DNA of 64,000 bases, from NCBI GenBank assembly GCA_920105625.2, contig OV050031.1, positions 48,835,425 through 48,899,424 of the forward strand, read 5' to 3'. Origin of the DNA: Clusia tigrina. Its lineage: Eukaryota > Arthropoda > Insecta > Diptera > Clusiidae. The translations under genes were made by a program, and so were the position numbers. Below the pieces are notes generated by a model, which was not told where the DNA came from, did not search any database, and saw only the letters and a list, made by a program, of their open reading frames with translations. Of this stretch, positions 1 through 9,815 are shown one piece after another (the first letter of the stretch is position 1; the number at the start of each line of letters is the position of its first letter).

Positions 1-59
1 GATTTTCGAGTCTCCCACTTTTCAAAAAATGATTTTTTCCCTATAACATCATTTTTTTC

Positions 60-163
<104 letters not shown>

Positions 164-331
164 TCGTATATACACAGACACAGCCGAAGGAGAAGCCATT
201 ATCTGCTTTACACAGCATACCAGAAGAATGGACAAAATATTCATACTCTTCATTGATACACTATCTACGAGGTTTGATCAAAAAATAACCGTTAACGTTT
301 TTTCAAATAGCTTTTATTTATTAGTCAACAA

Positions 332-1035
332 CTATCTTGTCCCCTTCAAAGTAATTCCCCTCAGATATAATACACTTATGCCAGCGTTTTTTCCTCGAAA
401 CACTTCTGAAACGCTTTTTTTGGTATCGCCAACAGCTCCTGTTTCGATTTTTCTTTTATCTCAATCGTAGCAAAACGCTTTCCTTTCATCGGTGTCTTCA
501 GTTTTGGAAAGAGGAAAAAGCTGGGACCAAGTCCGGTGAATACGGTGGTTGAGGCACGATAACGGTTTTGTTTTTGGCCAAAAAATTACGCACAAGCATC
601 GATGTGTGAGCTGGTGCGTTATTATGGTGCAAAATCCATGATTGGTTTTTCCACAATTCTGAGCGTTTCTGACGAATTGCTTCTCGCAAACGGCTCATAA
701 CTTCAAGGTATTATTCCTTGTTGACCGTACGACCTTGTGGCAAGAAACCACTCCATTGCAATCAAAGAAAACTGTCAGCAAAACCTTTACGTTCGAACGA
801 ACTTGACGTGCTTTTTTCGGTCTTGGCTCATCTGGACGTTTCCATTGGGATGACTGGGCTTTGGTTTCAATGTCATAGCCATACACCCACGATTCGTCAC
901 CAGTTATGATCTTTTTGAGGAAATCTGGATCGTCGTTTACGATGTTCAACAGCTCCTGAGCGATGTCCATGCGACGTTGTTTTTGCTCAAAATTTACCAA
1001 TTTTGGAACACTCTTTGCTGCCGCACGTTTCATGC
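332..1035 (-). pseudogene. Mariner transposase, C-terminal half (MLE-1)
   Basis: This is the catalytic half of a D34D-type mariner transposase, the nuclear enzyme that cuts the element out and pastes it at TA. Visible in order are the MKRAAAK..VPKLL linker, the first catalytic Asp in TGDESWVYGYD (near 880), and the motif normally HDNAPAH, here HHNNAPAHTS (near 625), so the second catalytic Asp is Asn. Near 525 the stretch normally YSPDLAP-x-DFFLF has lost 4 bp compared with the related copy at 63150, which removes the third Asp and shifts the frame. The C-terminal tail is still readable to about 332. The N-terminal half lies beyond the LINE, from 5819. Confidence 0.9.
1025..1035. repeat. Target-site duplication, left copy
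   Basis: ACGTTTCATGC at 1025-1035 is repeated exactly at 5808-5818, directly after the LINE poly(A). It lies within the mariner transposase codons for the CMKRA region. Removing 1036-5818 restores the mariner reading seen in the copy at 63020-63045. Confidence 0.95.
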
Positions 1036-1455
1036 ATTGCAATAAGTTGGCAACTCTTACAAAGTGAAAAACTAATCCGATAGTGATAATAAAATTTAAC
1101 AAAAATCGAGGTATTTAATGAGAAAATAATAACAGTTTCGCACAAGCGTGAAAGGGCAAAATTTTCTGCGTCGGAAGAGTGCCGAGTGCAGTGATTCTGA
1201 AAACAACTAACTTAAAATTCTTTAATTTTTAAATAAAGTGTAAAAACAAAAACAAAATATACAAAAATAAAAACAAAAAAAATTATAAAGTGAGAAACAA
1301 CAAATAATCACAAAGTGAGACAACCGCAAAATAGCACTGCTATTATACGGTTATGTATGAACACAAATACGTTAAATTAAAAGCGGCTTAGCAAGTATCT
1401 AGTGTAGAGTTGCCAAAGTTAATTTAAAAAAAAAATAAATAATAAAGAAAAAAAA

Positions 1456-2967
1456 ATGGGTGTAGACCGTACCCCACCTAGAGGGGAAGGTCAACAACAA
1501 GAAGAGCAACAACAACAACAACAACAACAGCAGCAGCACCAGCAACAGCAGCAACAACAACAACAACAGCAACACCGAGAAAAACAACATCAGGAACAAC
1601 AGCAGCATCAACAACTGCAAACACAAAAGAAACCCCTTCTTCAGAAACCGCTCCAAAATTCCTGGAGTCCTCAATGCCCCTCGCCACAATCAAGCTTGTC
1701 TTTTCCAAATAAAAACAGCTCTCAACAAACTGTCCAACAACAAATTGATCAGCTTCAACGCCAGCTTCAGCTGCTATACAAACAACAGCAACCAGTTGCC
1801 TCTCCCCAAGTCACAGTAAGTGTACCCTCCCGCGACGAGGACTGGAAAACGGTTCTAAACAAGAAAAGGCAGAGAGAGAGTCCAGGTAAGACAAAGACCA
1901 CTCAAAAACAAGCGAAACTTGAAAAATACTGGCTAGGAGATCCGAAAGGAACCGAAAATCGATTTTCGTCCTTAGAAGAAGTTGAAGAATGTGACCAAAA
2001 AAACACAGAACATAAAGAAAAAGTCTCTAAGCCACCACCAATATTTGTTGACAGAGTTACCAATATAGCTCTTCTAATGAAACTATTGTCTGAAGCTGCT
2101 CCAAATTCATACGAATTAAAGCTCATAAACAATGAGCAAGTTAAAATCCAGGCATTTTCTCCAGAAGCCTACAAGACAATAGTCAACCAGCTTGAGCTAA
2201 AAAACACAGAATTTTTCACCTATAAGCCAAAACAAGAAAGAGGCTTCAAAGTAGTACTGAAAAATATGCACCCATCTATAGGCACAGATGAAATAACCCA
2301 AGCCCTGCAAAACCTCGGTCACTCTGTCACGTATATTTGGAACATAAAGCGAAGAAACACAAAAAAGCCTCTGCCAATGTTTATCATTGAACTTCAAACA
2401 AACTCAAACAATAAAGAAATTTATGAAGTCAAATACCTGCTTCATACAAAAATTGTTTTAGAGCCCCCCCGACCGACTCGCGATATTCCCCAATGCGCTA
2501 ACTGTCAGCAGTATGGGCATACAAAAACGTACTGTCGCAGGAAACCAATGTGCATTAAATGCGCCGGAAGCCACACGTCTTCAGATTGTGTACGTAAAAG
2601 CAGATCAGATGAAGTCAAATGCGCCTTGTATGAAGGTAATCACACAGCAAATTACAAAGGTTGTGTAGTCTATAAAAATCCTCAGAAAATGAAATACCCA
2701 CAATTAAGGAAAAACGACAATTTACCCATGAATCCTACTCAACAACAGGAAGTTCTGGTAAATCCCAGTACATTAAAACAAACTCAAAATGTACTTTCAT
2801 ACGCTCAGGTACTGAAACACTCAACACAAGCAACTAATGAAAACACAACGGCCCTACCAATTAATACTGTTCCTGCAGAAACCCAAGCTCCGAACGAAAT
2901 GCGAGAAATGGCAAGTCATGCAACAAATCACAACAATGATGAACTTATTAGTGACCCTCACGACTAA
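1456..2967 (+). CDS. LINE ORF1, gag-like nucleic-acid binding protein
   Basis: 503 aa, intact. In LINEs this protein coats element RNA and targets it to the nucleus. The first 60 residues are mostly Gln from CAA/CAG runs; a second Gln-rich patch lies near residues 95-115. Residues about 190-320 form the domain that precedes the zinc knuckles in Jockey ORF1. Two knuckles follow: CANCQQYGHTKTYC (CX2CX4HX4C) near residue 348 and CIKCAGSHTSSDC near 367. A third, CALYEGNHTANYKGC, has Tyr where the second Cys is expected, so it probably cannot hold zinc. It ends with TAA one codon before the ORF2 region and in the same frame. I chose the ATG at 1456 because it precedes the Gln tract and follows an A-rich leader. 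Confidence 0.9.
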   Translation: MGVDRTPPRGEGQQQEEQQQQQQQQQQHQQQQQQQQQQQHREKQHQEQQQHQQLQTQKKPLLQKPLQNSWSPQCPSPQSSLSFPNKNSSQQTVQQQIDQLQRQLQLLYKQQQPVASPQVTVSVPSRDEDWKTVLNKKRQRESPGKTKTTQKQAKLEKYWLGDPKGTENRFSSLEEVEECDQKNTEHKEKVSKPPPIFVDRVTNIALLMKLLSEAAPNSYELKLINNEQVKIQAFSPEAYKTIVNQLELKNTEFFTYKPKQERGFKVVLKNMHPSIGTDEITQALQNLGHSVTYIWNIKRRNTKKPLPMFIIELQTNSNNKEIYEVKYLLHTKIVLEPPRPTRDIPQCANCQQYGHTKTYCRRKPMCIKCAGSHTSSDCVRKSRSDEVKCALYEGNHTANYKGCVVYKNPQKMKYPQLRKNDNLPMNPTQQQEVLVNPSTLKQTQNVLSYAQVLKHSTQATNENTTALPINTVPAETQAPNEMREMASHATNHNNDELISDPHD

Positions 2968-2970
2968 GAA

Positions 2971-5659
2971 TTGCTCATCCTCAATCCCATAAAAATCATT
3001 CTATGGAACGCTAATGGGCTGTCAAAACATTTATTAGAAATTAAAAAATTCCTTAAAACATACGAAATAGATATACTCCTAATATCTGAAACCCATTTCA
3101 CCAACAAAAGCCATTTTCAGATTCCGAACTTTAAGTTTTATCACACCCTGCACCCAGATAATAAGGCTCATGCAGGTTCAGCAATATTAATACGCAATAA
3201 TATAAAACACTGTGAGAGCACATCTTATCGCACAGAAGCTATACAAGCCACGAATATAATTGTTGATGACTGGAAAGGGCCAATTACAATTTCCGCTGTC
3301 TGCAGCCCACCTAAACACACAATAAAAATGGAGGAGTATGAGAAATTCTTTAAGACCCTTGGCAATAGATTCCTAGCTGGAGGAGACTATAACGCAAAGC
3401 ACACATACTGGGGTTCCCGTCTCACTACACCAAAAGGTCGACAGCTTTATGCGGCCATTGGAAAATTAAATTTACTCCCTGTCTCTTCAGGTACACCAAC
3501 GTACTGGCCAACAGATGTAAGAAAAATTCCCGACTTGATTGACTTCTGTGTGACGAAAGGTATCATGCTTAGTGATCTTAAATGTAGCCCATGTTTTGAG
3601 CTGTCTTCTGACCACTCTCCAGTTCTCGTCGAGCTTAACAACAATCTTGCCCTTCTTCCCAGTCAATGTAGCTTACATAATCACAAAACTGATTGGAATC
3701 GCTTCCGATATATGGTATCTTCCACAATTGATTTAAAACTATCACTGAAATCTGAAGAAGACATCATTGCGGCTGTTGAACACTTCAACAACTGCCTGCA
3801 ACAAGCTGCGTGGGACTCCACCCCCCCACTGAATGAACGAAAATCAACGAACATCTCCAAACCTATAAAAGAAAAACTGAGAGAAAAGCGATATGCAAGA
3901 AAAAAGTGGCAACAAACTAGACATCCTGAGGACAAAAAAAAATTAAATGCGCTTACAAAAGAACTTAAAGAGATCCTTAATAACGAACGAAACACCCAAC
4001 TCCATCATTACCTCAGTAATCTCGATGCAACAGCTGCTACAGAATACTCTCTCTGGAAAGCAACTAGGAATCTAAAGAGACCCACAATGTTCCAATCCGC
4101 TTTACGAATGGAAAATAACGAATGGGCTAAAAGTGACCTTGAAAGAGCAGTCACATTTGCCCGACACTACTTAAAAAAAGTATTTACCCCACATGAAATC
4201 GAGCCTCCAGCATGTGTAACAGAAAAAGTGAAAAGTGTTCTGAGTAATACCCATCAGATGGACCTACCCATACGTAAATTTTTCAAATCTGAAGTGAAAG
4301 CAGCTATTGATAAGCTAAATATTAAAAAAAGCCCCTGGGTACGACCTTTTCACTGGAAAAATAGTAAAACAACTTCCAGAAGAAGGAGTGACATATCTTA
4401 CCTACTTATTTAACGCGGTACTAACATCTGGCTTTATACCTCCCCAATGGAAAGTGTCACAATTAAAAATGATTCTCAAACCCGGAAAAAGCGCTGATAA
4501 AGTTGAATCGTATCGCCCAATTAGCTTGTTACCGATTGCTTCTAAACTCATGGAAACCCTTTTCCTGAAAAGACTACTCCCAATTATAGAAGAGCGAAAG
4601 CTAATTCCAAATCATCAATTTGGATTCAGGAAAAAACACAGCACAATCGAACAGGTTCATAGGATTGTTGAGTATATACATACTGCATTCGAACATAAAA
4701 AATATTGTACAGCAGCGTTTCTTGACATCTCGCAAGCATTTGATCGCGTTTGGCACGATGGCTTGCTTTACAAAATAAAAACTACACTCCCCATTAACTA
4801 CTATTTATTAATCAAGTCCTATCTTACAAATAGATATTTTTTCGTAAAGCAAGGTGAGGAACAATCTGAGCTCCATGAAAGCTCAGCAGGCGTACCCCAA
4901 GGAAGTGTCATGGGCCCAATACTTTATCTACTTCACACGTACGACTTACCATCAGCTGAAGGAGTCACCATAGATACCTTTGCAGATGACACTGCTGTCT
5001 TAGCTGTTGACACTCTCCCACACTTAGCTTCCTCTAAAATCCAGAGTGGGCTAAACAAAATTACTGACTGGCTAAAAAAATGGAAAATCAAGTTGAACGA
5101 AACAAAAGCAGTCCAGGTTACATTCACTCTCAAACGAAACACCTGCCCACCCGTTAAACTCAGCGGCATAAATATACCCCAATGTAATGAGGCTAGATAC
5201 CTTGGGATGCACCTCGACAGAAGATTAACTTGGAAAACACATATATTTACAAAACTAAAATCACTGGGTATAAAGCTCAGAAATCTACACAGGCTCTTGA
5301 ATCGAAACTCCAAAGTCTCAATCGATAGCAAATTGCTCTTGTACTCAGCAATTTTAAAACCAGTTTGGACATACGGTATTCAGCTGTGGGGCACTGCGGC
5401 AACTTCCAATGTTGAAATACTTCAAAGATTCCAATCAAAGACCCTAAGAATGATTGTAAACGCGCCCTATTATGTCACAGACAACCAAATCCATCGTGAC
5501 CTCAAAGTTCCTACAGTCGCTCAAGAAATAAAAAAGCTCTCTACTTCGCACAATCTGAGACTCCTAGTCCACCCAAATCCACTGATATCGGAACTCACTT
5601 CCAACCCCTTCACTTTCATCCGACTGAAGAGAAAATCCACAACTGATCTCCTGTGCTAA
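2971..5659 (+). pseudogene. LINE ORF2, endonuclease plus reverse transcriptase (one frameshift)
   Basis: This protein nicks target DNA and copies element RNA onto it. The endonuclease spans 2971-3650: WNANGL, ISETHF, GGDYNAKH and SSDHSPVLV are the expected Mg-binding and catalytic motifs. The reverse transcriptase spans about 4390-5250, with FLDISQAFDRVW (motif A), GVPQGSVMGP and FADDTAVLA (motif C). The frame changes near 4336, at the KSPG motif before RT, where one extra T fits both flanking frames. The first in-frame codon after the ORF1 stop is TTG at 2971, with no nearby ATG, so the start is lost or ORF2 needs reinitiation or readthrough. All catalytic motifs are otherwise present. Confidence 0.9.
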
Positions 5660-5807
5660 TAGGCAATGGCTGCATCACTGGGTGTAGTCCATAAAAGACA
5701 GTAATTACAAAAATTAGTCTTAAGTTATTAAATATTGCTGAATGTGATTGAATGTAACAGATTGCAGTAAAATATTTGGATATTAAAACAAACAAAAAAA
5801 AAAAAAA

Positions 5808-5818
5808 ACGTTTCATGC
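5808..5818. repeat. Target-site duplication, right copy
   Basis: Second copy of ACGTTTCATGC, directly after the LINE A tract; matches 1025-1035. Confidence 0.95.
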
Positions 5819-6140
5819 CTAAATCATCCATAAAAATTGCTTGGCATGAGCCGAACGATATGCCAACATCATCAGCAACCTCTCTGATAGTGATTCGACG
5901 ATTATCCAAAATCATTTTCTTCACTGCGTCAATGTTTTCATCGGTTGTTGACGTGCTCGGGCGACCAGGACGAGCATCGTCATTGACATCTTCTCGGCCT
6001 TCCTTAAACCGGTTATACCACAATTGAACTTGTGTTCTACTCATAGTAGACTCGCCAAAGGCCACAGTCAACATTTGAAATGTCCTTACGCATTTAATTT
6101 CATTTTTTACACAAAACTGAATACAGTTTCTTTGATCCAT
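5819..6140 (-). pseudogene. Mariner transposase, N-terminal half (MLE-1)
   Basis: The start codon at 6140 opens [17 protein letters not shown], the first DNA-binding helix-turn-helix of a mariner transposase. The linker RPGRPSTST and the second helix-turn-helix (RRITIREVADDVGISFGSCQ) follow. This half binds the terminal inverted repeats. Coding continues to the LINE insertion point at GMKR and resumes at 1035. Upstream, 6141-6367 is the mariner 5' untranslated region and terminal repeat. Confidence 0.9.
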
Positions 6141-6366
6141 TTTTTTCGAATAGTACAAAATCGAAGAGCACACCAAAACACGACTAACCTTTTTATCCGT
6201 CAAAAACAAGCTGACAATCCAAAATGGTTGGTATTGCCAACATATATAACAGACATGTGTACCACATACATAACAGACATGTGTAACATAAAAAAAAAAA
6301 TGCGAACATCGAACATACGTAACTCACGAAAAGATGAAAATAACGGTTATCTTTTGATCACACCTC

Positions 6367-6526
<160 letters not shown>

Positions 6527-6529
6527 GTC

Positions 6530-7302
6530 TTCGGGTGTTACGGCCAAAGGGCCAGCCCTGCTCCCAGCCACAAGCGTATCCTCCCAGGGTCATAAAAAAA
6601 CTAATTCGGTCCATCCCAGCACCAGGACAGCTAGGTTGGGTGCTAGGGTCGCCCCTCCGTCCGTTCCTCGGGTTGTTATAGGGAGAGCTCTGGCAAATAA
6701 GCCGACCTCCTCCAGCACGGGCTCCTGCACCGATCTCCCTTCAGGTGCTCGAACGCATGTGAATGCGTCTACTCGGGCGTACAGAACCCGGAGCTCCGCC
6801 TTCAGGATTCTGCAAAGGTTGGAATCTGCCGACCCCGCTTCAATGTCTGATAAAGACAAGGGAGCACTTGCATGAGCTCACCAAAATGTTGGTGCTCGTC
6901 CTCAGCCATCCCCTGAAGGTGCGCAGAAACGACAACGGTCGACTGAGCAGCCCTTCCGATCAATCGTGCGGGAAACTAAACGCCCATGACTGGCTTCCAA
7001 GCCGAGACTGACTCGGCTATTTAATGAGGTACCCAAAGAAGGTCTCATCTGGGCCATCGTTGACACTGGAAATAGTGACGGTACCATTTCCCCAGCGAAC
7101 TGGAAAATGGTGGAGAAGGGGCCAATCCTGGCCCCTCACCCGTATGCCGTGACGCTGGATGGTATCTGGGGCACGTGAAGCTCATCGCGTGCTCAGATGG
7201 CGCTCTGCTGAGCTTTACAAGCTGGCCATAGAAATTGTTGGCGAACTATGGCCGGGGGCCAAGCTTTCAGCTGTTCCCAGAGACCAGATCCCGAACCACT
7301 CG
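6530..7302 (+). pseudogene. LINE gag fragment (DUF4780-like)
   Basis: GC-richer than its surroundings, so it stands out in base composition. The readable core at 7030-7290 gives a WAIVD...ISPANWKMVEKG stretch, then VKLIAC, LYKLAIEIVGELWPGA and AVPRDQIPN in shifting frames. The minus-strand LINE near 52240-52110 has the matching series (HVKLIACADQRSVDLYR, GEAWPG, IPRELIPN). I assign both to the DUF4780-type domain of insect LINE gag proteins, from memory of the family. 6530-7020 may be its Ser/Pro-rich N-terminus. The fragment is cut at 7303 by an LTR-like sequence. Confidence 0.6.
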
Positions 7303-7665
7303 AGTTATGTATTGGAAATGAGAAAATCACCATTCAACTTCACAATTCGTTTAATAATGAATTTAAATTTTCATTTCAAGTATTTATATATTAAAATATC
7401 GCTACTTTAGTATTGAATTTCATGAGAAATCAAGCAAGGATGTATTTGACGATTTTCATCAGAATTGAATTCAACATGATTGGATCATTTTCATGGGAAT
7501 TCAAGTCAACATGAATTTGAAGATTTTCATAAGAATATGAAATATAATATAACTTAAATAATAGTCTTAATAAGAATTTGAGTTTGCGTGTGTTCAATTA
7601 TTGGAATTTTATGTTGTTGTTTGTTGGATGGCGTGCGACAACATGTAGCGGATGAGGGATGTATG
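7303..7665 (+). mobile_element. Partial LTR of the Ty3/gypsy family (diverged)
   Basis: Starts AGTTATGTATTGGAAATGAG, identical to the left edge of the LTRs at 27253 and 43041, and follows them with mismatches to about 7640 (TGTTTGTTGGATGGCGTG). The last part then differs from those LTRs. No internal gypsy sequence adjoins it, so it is a solo or truncated LTR. It appears to have inserted in the LINE gag fragment to its left. Confidence 0.7.
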
Positions 7666-7668
7666 TTA

Positions 7669-7698
7669 CCCTACGTCTCCACGGGCAATTTTTGATGG
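7669..7698 (+). repeat. Harbinger left terminal inverted repeat
   Basis: 30 bp, exact inverse of 16958-16987. A diverged copy of the same tip also lies at 28578-28660 and 44366-44448. Confidence 0.95.
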
Positions 7699-7782
7699 CA
7701 TAACATCTGTCAAATTTGATTGTAATGGTTGGCAATATGTTAATGGTGGGCATTGCGATGTTATGCCATTGTTATTTTGAAA

Positions 7783-8500
7783 ATGCCGTCAATAAGCAAA
7801 CTACTGCGCTGTGCCCGCGCTCTTGATGCACTTCAAAAATTGTGTGAATTATACGATGAAGAGGAAAAAGAAGGAAGCATAGATTTTATGTGAATCCGTT
7901 TTTACAATGAAGGGAATTGCATAGTCTGGAAAATCACCTTTTAAAAGGCATTATGTGGGAAATTGGCGAAGACTTCCAAAACTTTTCCCGCATGCATATT
8001 GAAAAGTTTGAGGACTCCTTTCTCTGGTAAATAAATTCTTTGCTCATTTTTTATTTTATTTTCATAAACTAATGCGTTTGTTACAACTAGGTTAACTCAA
8101 AAATACAAAAACAAGATACGGTGATGAGATACGCAATTTCCTCCAGACTTCGCCTCGTAATAACACTGTGATATATAGCGACAGGCGACACATTCCGCTC
8201 ACTGGAATTTTTATCCCGAATATCGCGGAAAACAATTAGCAAATCTTTACCTGACGTGTTGCAAGTAATAATAACAGTTCTGCAAGATGAATTTATGAAG
8301 GTACATCTAAGTTTCTCAATATTAGCATATTTATTTATTGATAGTTATTTCGACAGACACCCACAACTGAAGTTGAGTGGCATGCTGTTGCAAATGATTT
8401 TGTAGCTATTCGGCAATTTCCACACACATTAGGCGCAATCGATGGAAAACACATCCGCATCAAAACCCCACCACATTCCGAATCCGAATTTTTTAACTAT
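7783..8500 (+). pseudogene. Harbinger transposase, 5' part
   Basis: The ATG at 7783 opens MPSISKLLRCARALDALQKL. A TGA near 7891 breaks this exon. Likely introns have GT-AG ends: about 8028-8092, and about 8300-8357 (AAG/GTACAT to TTCGACAG/ACACCC). The last part reads WHAVANDFVAIRQFPHTLGAIDGKHIRIKTPPHS, which carries the first catalytic Asp (AIDGKH) of the DDE nuclease. Coding stops in FNY at 8500, where the BEL element is inserted, and resumes at 14775. Confidence 0.82.
8496..8500. repeat. BEL/Pao target-site duplication, left
   Basis: ACTAT before the 5' LTR, repeated at 14775-14779 after the 3' LTR. Joining across it restores the Harbinger reading FNYKGFFRIVL. Confidence 0.93.
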
Positions 8501-8776
8501 TGTTCTAGCGAACTGGCAACCCAGAAAAGGGGCGAATTAACAAAGAAGGAAGATTGACAAGGAAAGAAAGGACCCGAGGTGCTGTGTGAAAAAACGTGGC
8601 GTGCGGCTAGCAGCGTTTTGCCTTTTGTCTATTATTGTAAAAACTTTTTATTGGAACTGAAAATAAATAAAAAAAGTCAATAACATTATTTGTAGCGGCT
8701 AGCAGCGTTTTGCCTTTTGTCTATAATTGTAAAATCTTTTTATTGGAACTGAAAATATATAAAAAAGTCAATAACA
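8501..8776 (+). repeat. 5' LTR of BEL-1 with internal 92-bp duplication
   Basis: Begins TGTTCTAGCGAACTGG and ends AGTCAATAACA. A block starting GCGGCTAGCAGCG occurs at 8603 and again at 8695. The repeated unit contains the true LTR end (ATAACA at 8680-8685) plus TTATTTGTA, so the copied segment crosses the LTR/leader border. The 3' LTR at 14602-14774 has no duplication and lacks the GGCTAGCAGCG motif. Confidence 0.85.
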
Positions 8777-8781
8777 TTATT

Positions 8782-8798
8782 TGGTCCTTCGAGCCGGA
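8782..8798 (+). promoter_or_regulatory. Primer-binding site, tRNA-Tyr type
   Basis: TGGTCCTTCGAGCCGGA, six bases after the 5' LTR, complements the 3' end of an insect tRNA-Tyr (acceptor beginning CCTTCGA). Reverse transcription of the element would be primed here. The tRNA assignment rests on remembered tRNA-Tyr sequence. Confidence 0.75.
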
Positions 8799-9815
8799 TA
8801 CAGTCCAATTAAGTGCAAAAATTTGAAACAGGTAAAATCGTGAATTCTTTCGCTTGCTTCGTAAATTGAGCCGCTTGAAACTGTATTTTGTTTCAAGCAC
8901 GGCAGCGCCTAGAATAAAAGTTTCACCAGCATATTAGTGCTCTAGTTTTTGTAATAATAACAAAAAATTAGCTCCTCATAGCCAAAAAAAAGAGCGATGT
9001 CATGGATTGTGCTGGAAAGATTTTTTTGTTGGAGATTCTAGCATCTTGAATTGTTTTTCTTTATGATCTGTATTGCATGTGTGTGTTTGTATTTATTTTC
9101 AGCGAAAAAAATTCGAAGAGCCAAGCGGGCAATTGTGGATGAAGCGGCCAAACCAAGGGTAGCAAAAATTCCTGCGAGAACAAAAATAAGAGCAAAGCAA
9201 AATTGTACGGTAATTGCAGCAAATTCTGATGGTAATTTCAAGTTTACCAAAATTATCTATTTTATGACGGAAGTTGAAAAAATTTAGCACGGTTTCCTAT
9301 GAGCGAAATGAGCGAATTGAGCGAAATGCGCAGATGGTTTGATACAGCGAATTTAGCACGGTTTCCTATAAGCGAAATGAGCGAAATGAGCGAAATGTGT
9401 AGACAGCTTGATACGGCGAATTTATCAGGGTTTTCCTAGAGGCGAATTGAGCGAAATGAGCGAATTGAGCGAAATGTGCTGAAAGTTTGACACGGCGAAC
9501 TTAGAAAAGTTTTTGATGAACGAATTGAGCAAATTTGATATAAGTTTAATGGGCGTATGTGTCGAAGTTTTATGAGAAAATTAAAAAAAGGGGCCAAGGG
9601 AGCCAAATTAAAAAATGAGCAAAGTTTATTAAAATAAGAGCGAATTGTGAAATATTGTATTATTAAATTTTTCTGAGCGACTTAAATTTAAAAAAGAGCG
9701 ATATTTGGAATTTTCAGAACTTTTTAAGTAAATTAAATTGAGCGTAATTATTGTTAAAATTTTATCGAGCATGATTTACTAAGCAATACTTTTATTTTAA
9801 TTTAATTAATTAGGT
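8799..9815 (+). other. BEL-1 leader with GAGCGAA-rich tandem repeats
   Basis: About 1 kb with no supported gene. From 9285 to 9500 there are three diverged units of about 67-78 bp, each with AGCACGGTTTCCTA-like sequence, several GAGCGAAATGAGCGAATT decamers, then GATACGGCGAA. Decaying GAGCGAA words continue to about 9700. A basic frame at 9051-9287 (KKIRRAKRAIVDEAAKPR) is unlike any gag I know and I do not call it a gene. The repeats may act in packaging or translation, but that is a guess. Confidence 0.75.

Larger units (their letters stand above)
1036..5807 (+). mobile_element. Jockey-type LINE, full length
   Basis: A non-LTR retrotransposon of 4772 bp bounded by an 11-bp target duplication and ending in a short A tract (5794-5807). 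It has a 5' untranslated region (1036-1455), a gag-like ORF1 (1456-2967), ORF2 with endonuclease and reverse transcriptase (2971-5659), and about 150 bp of 3' untranslated sequence. The Jockey clade is inferred from ORF1 zinc knuckles, the apurinic-type endonuclease and the RT sequence. It is near-intact and therefore young: I see one frameshift in ORF2 and loss of an ATG at its start. Confidence 0.9.

Noticed and set aside
1399..1708. Antisense Leu/Val-rich frames that look like membrane segments
   Set aside because: They are the reverse of the Gln-rich ORF1 repeat, hence artefacts of CAA/CAG runs.
9051..9287. Small basic protein in the BEL leader
   Set aside because: No relation to known gag or accessory proteins, and it lies in untranslated leader; coding is unsupported.
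9285..9500. CRISPR-like regular repeat
   Set aside because: Units diverge, no unique spacers, eukaryotic LTR-element context.
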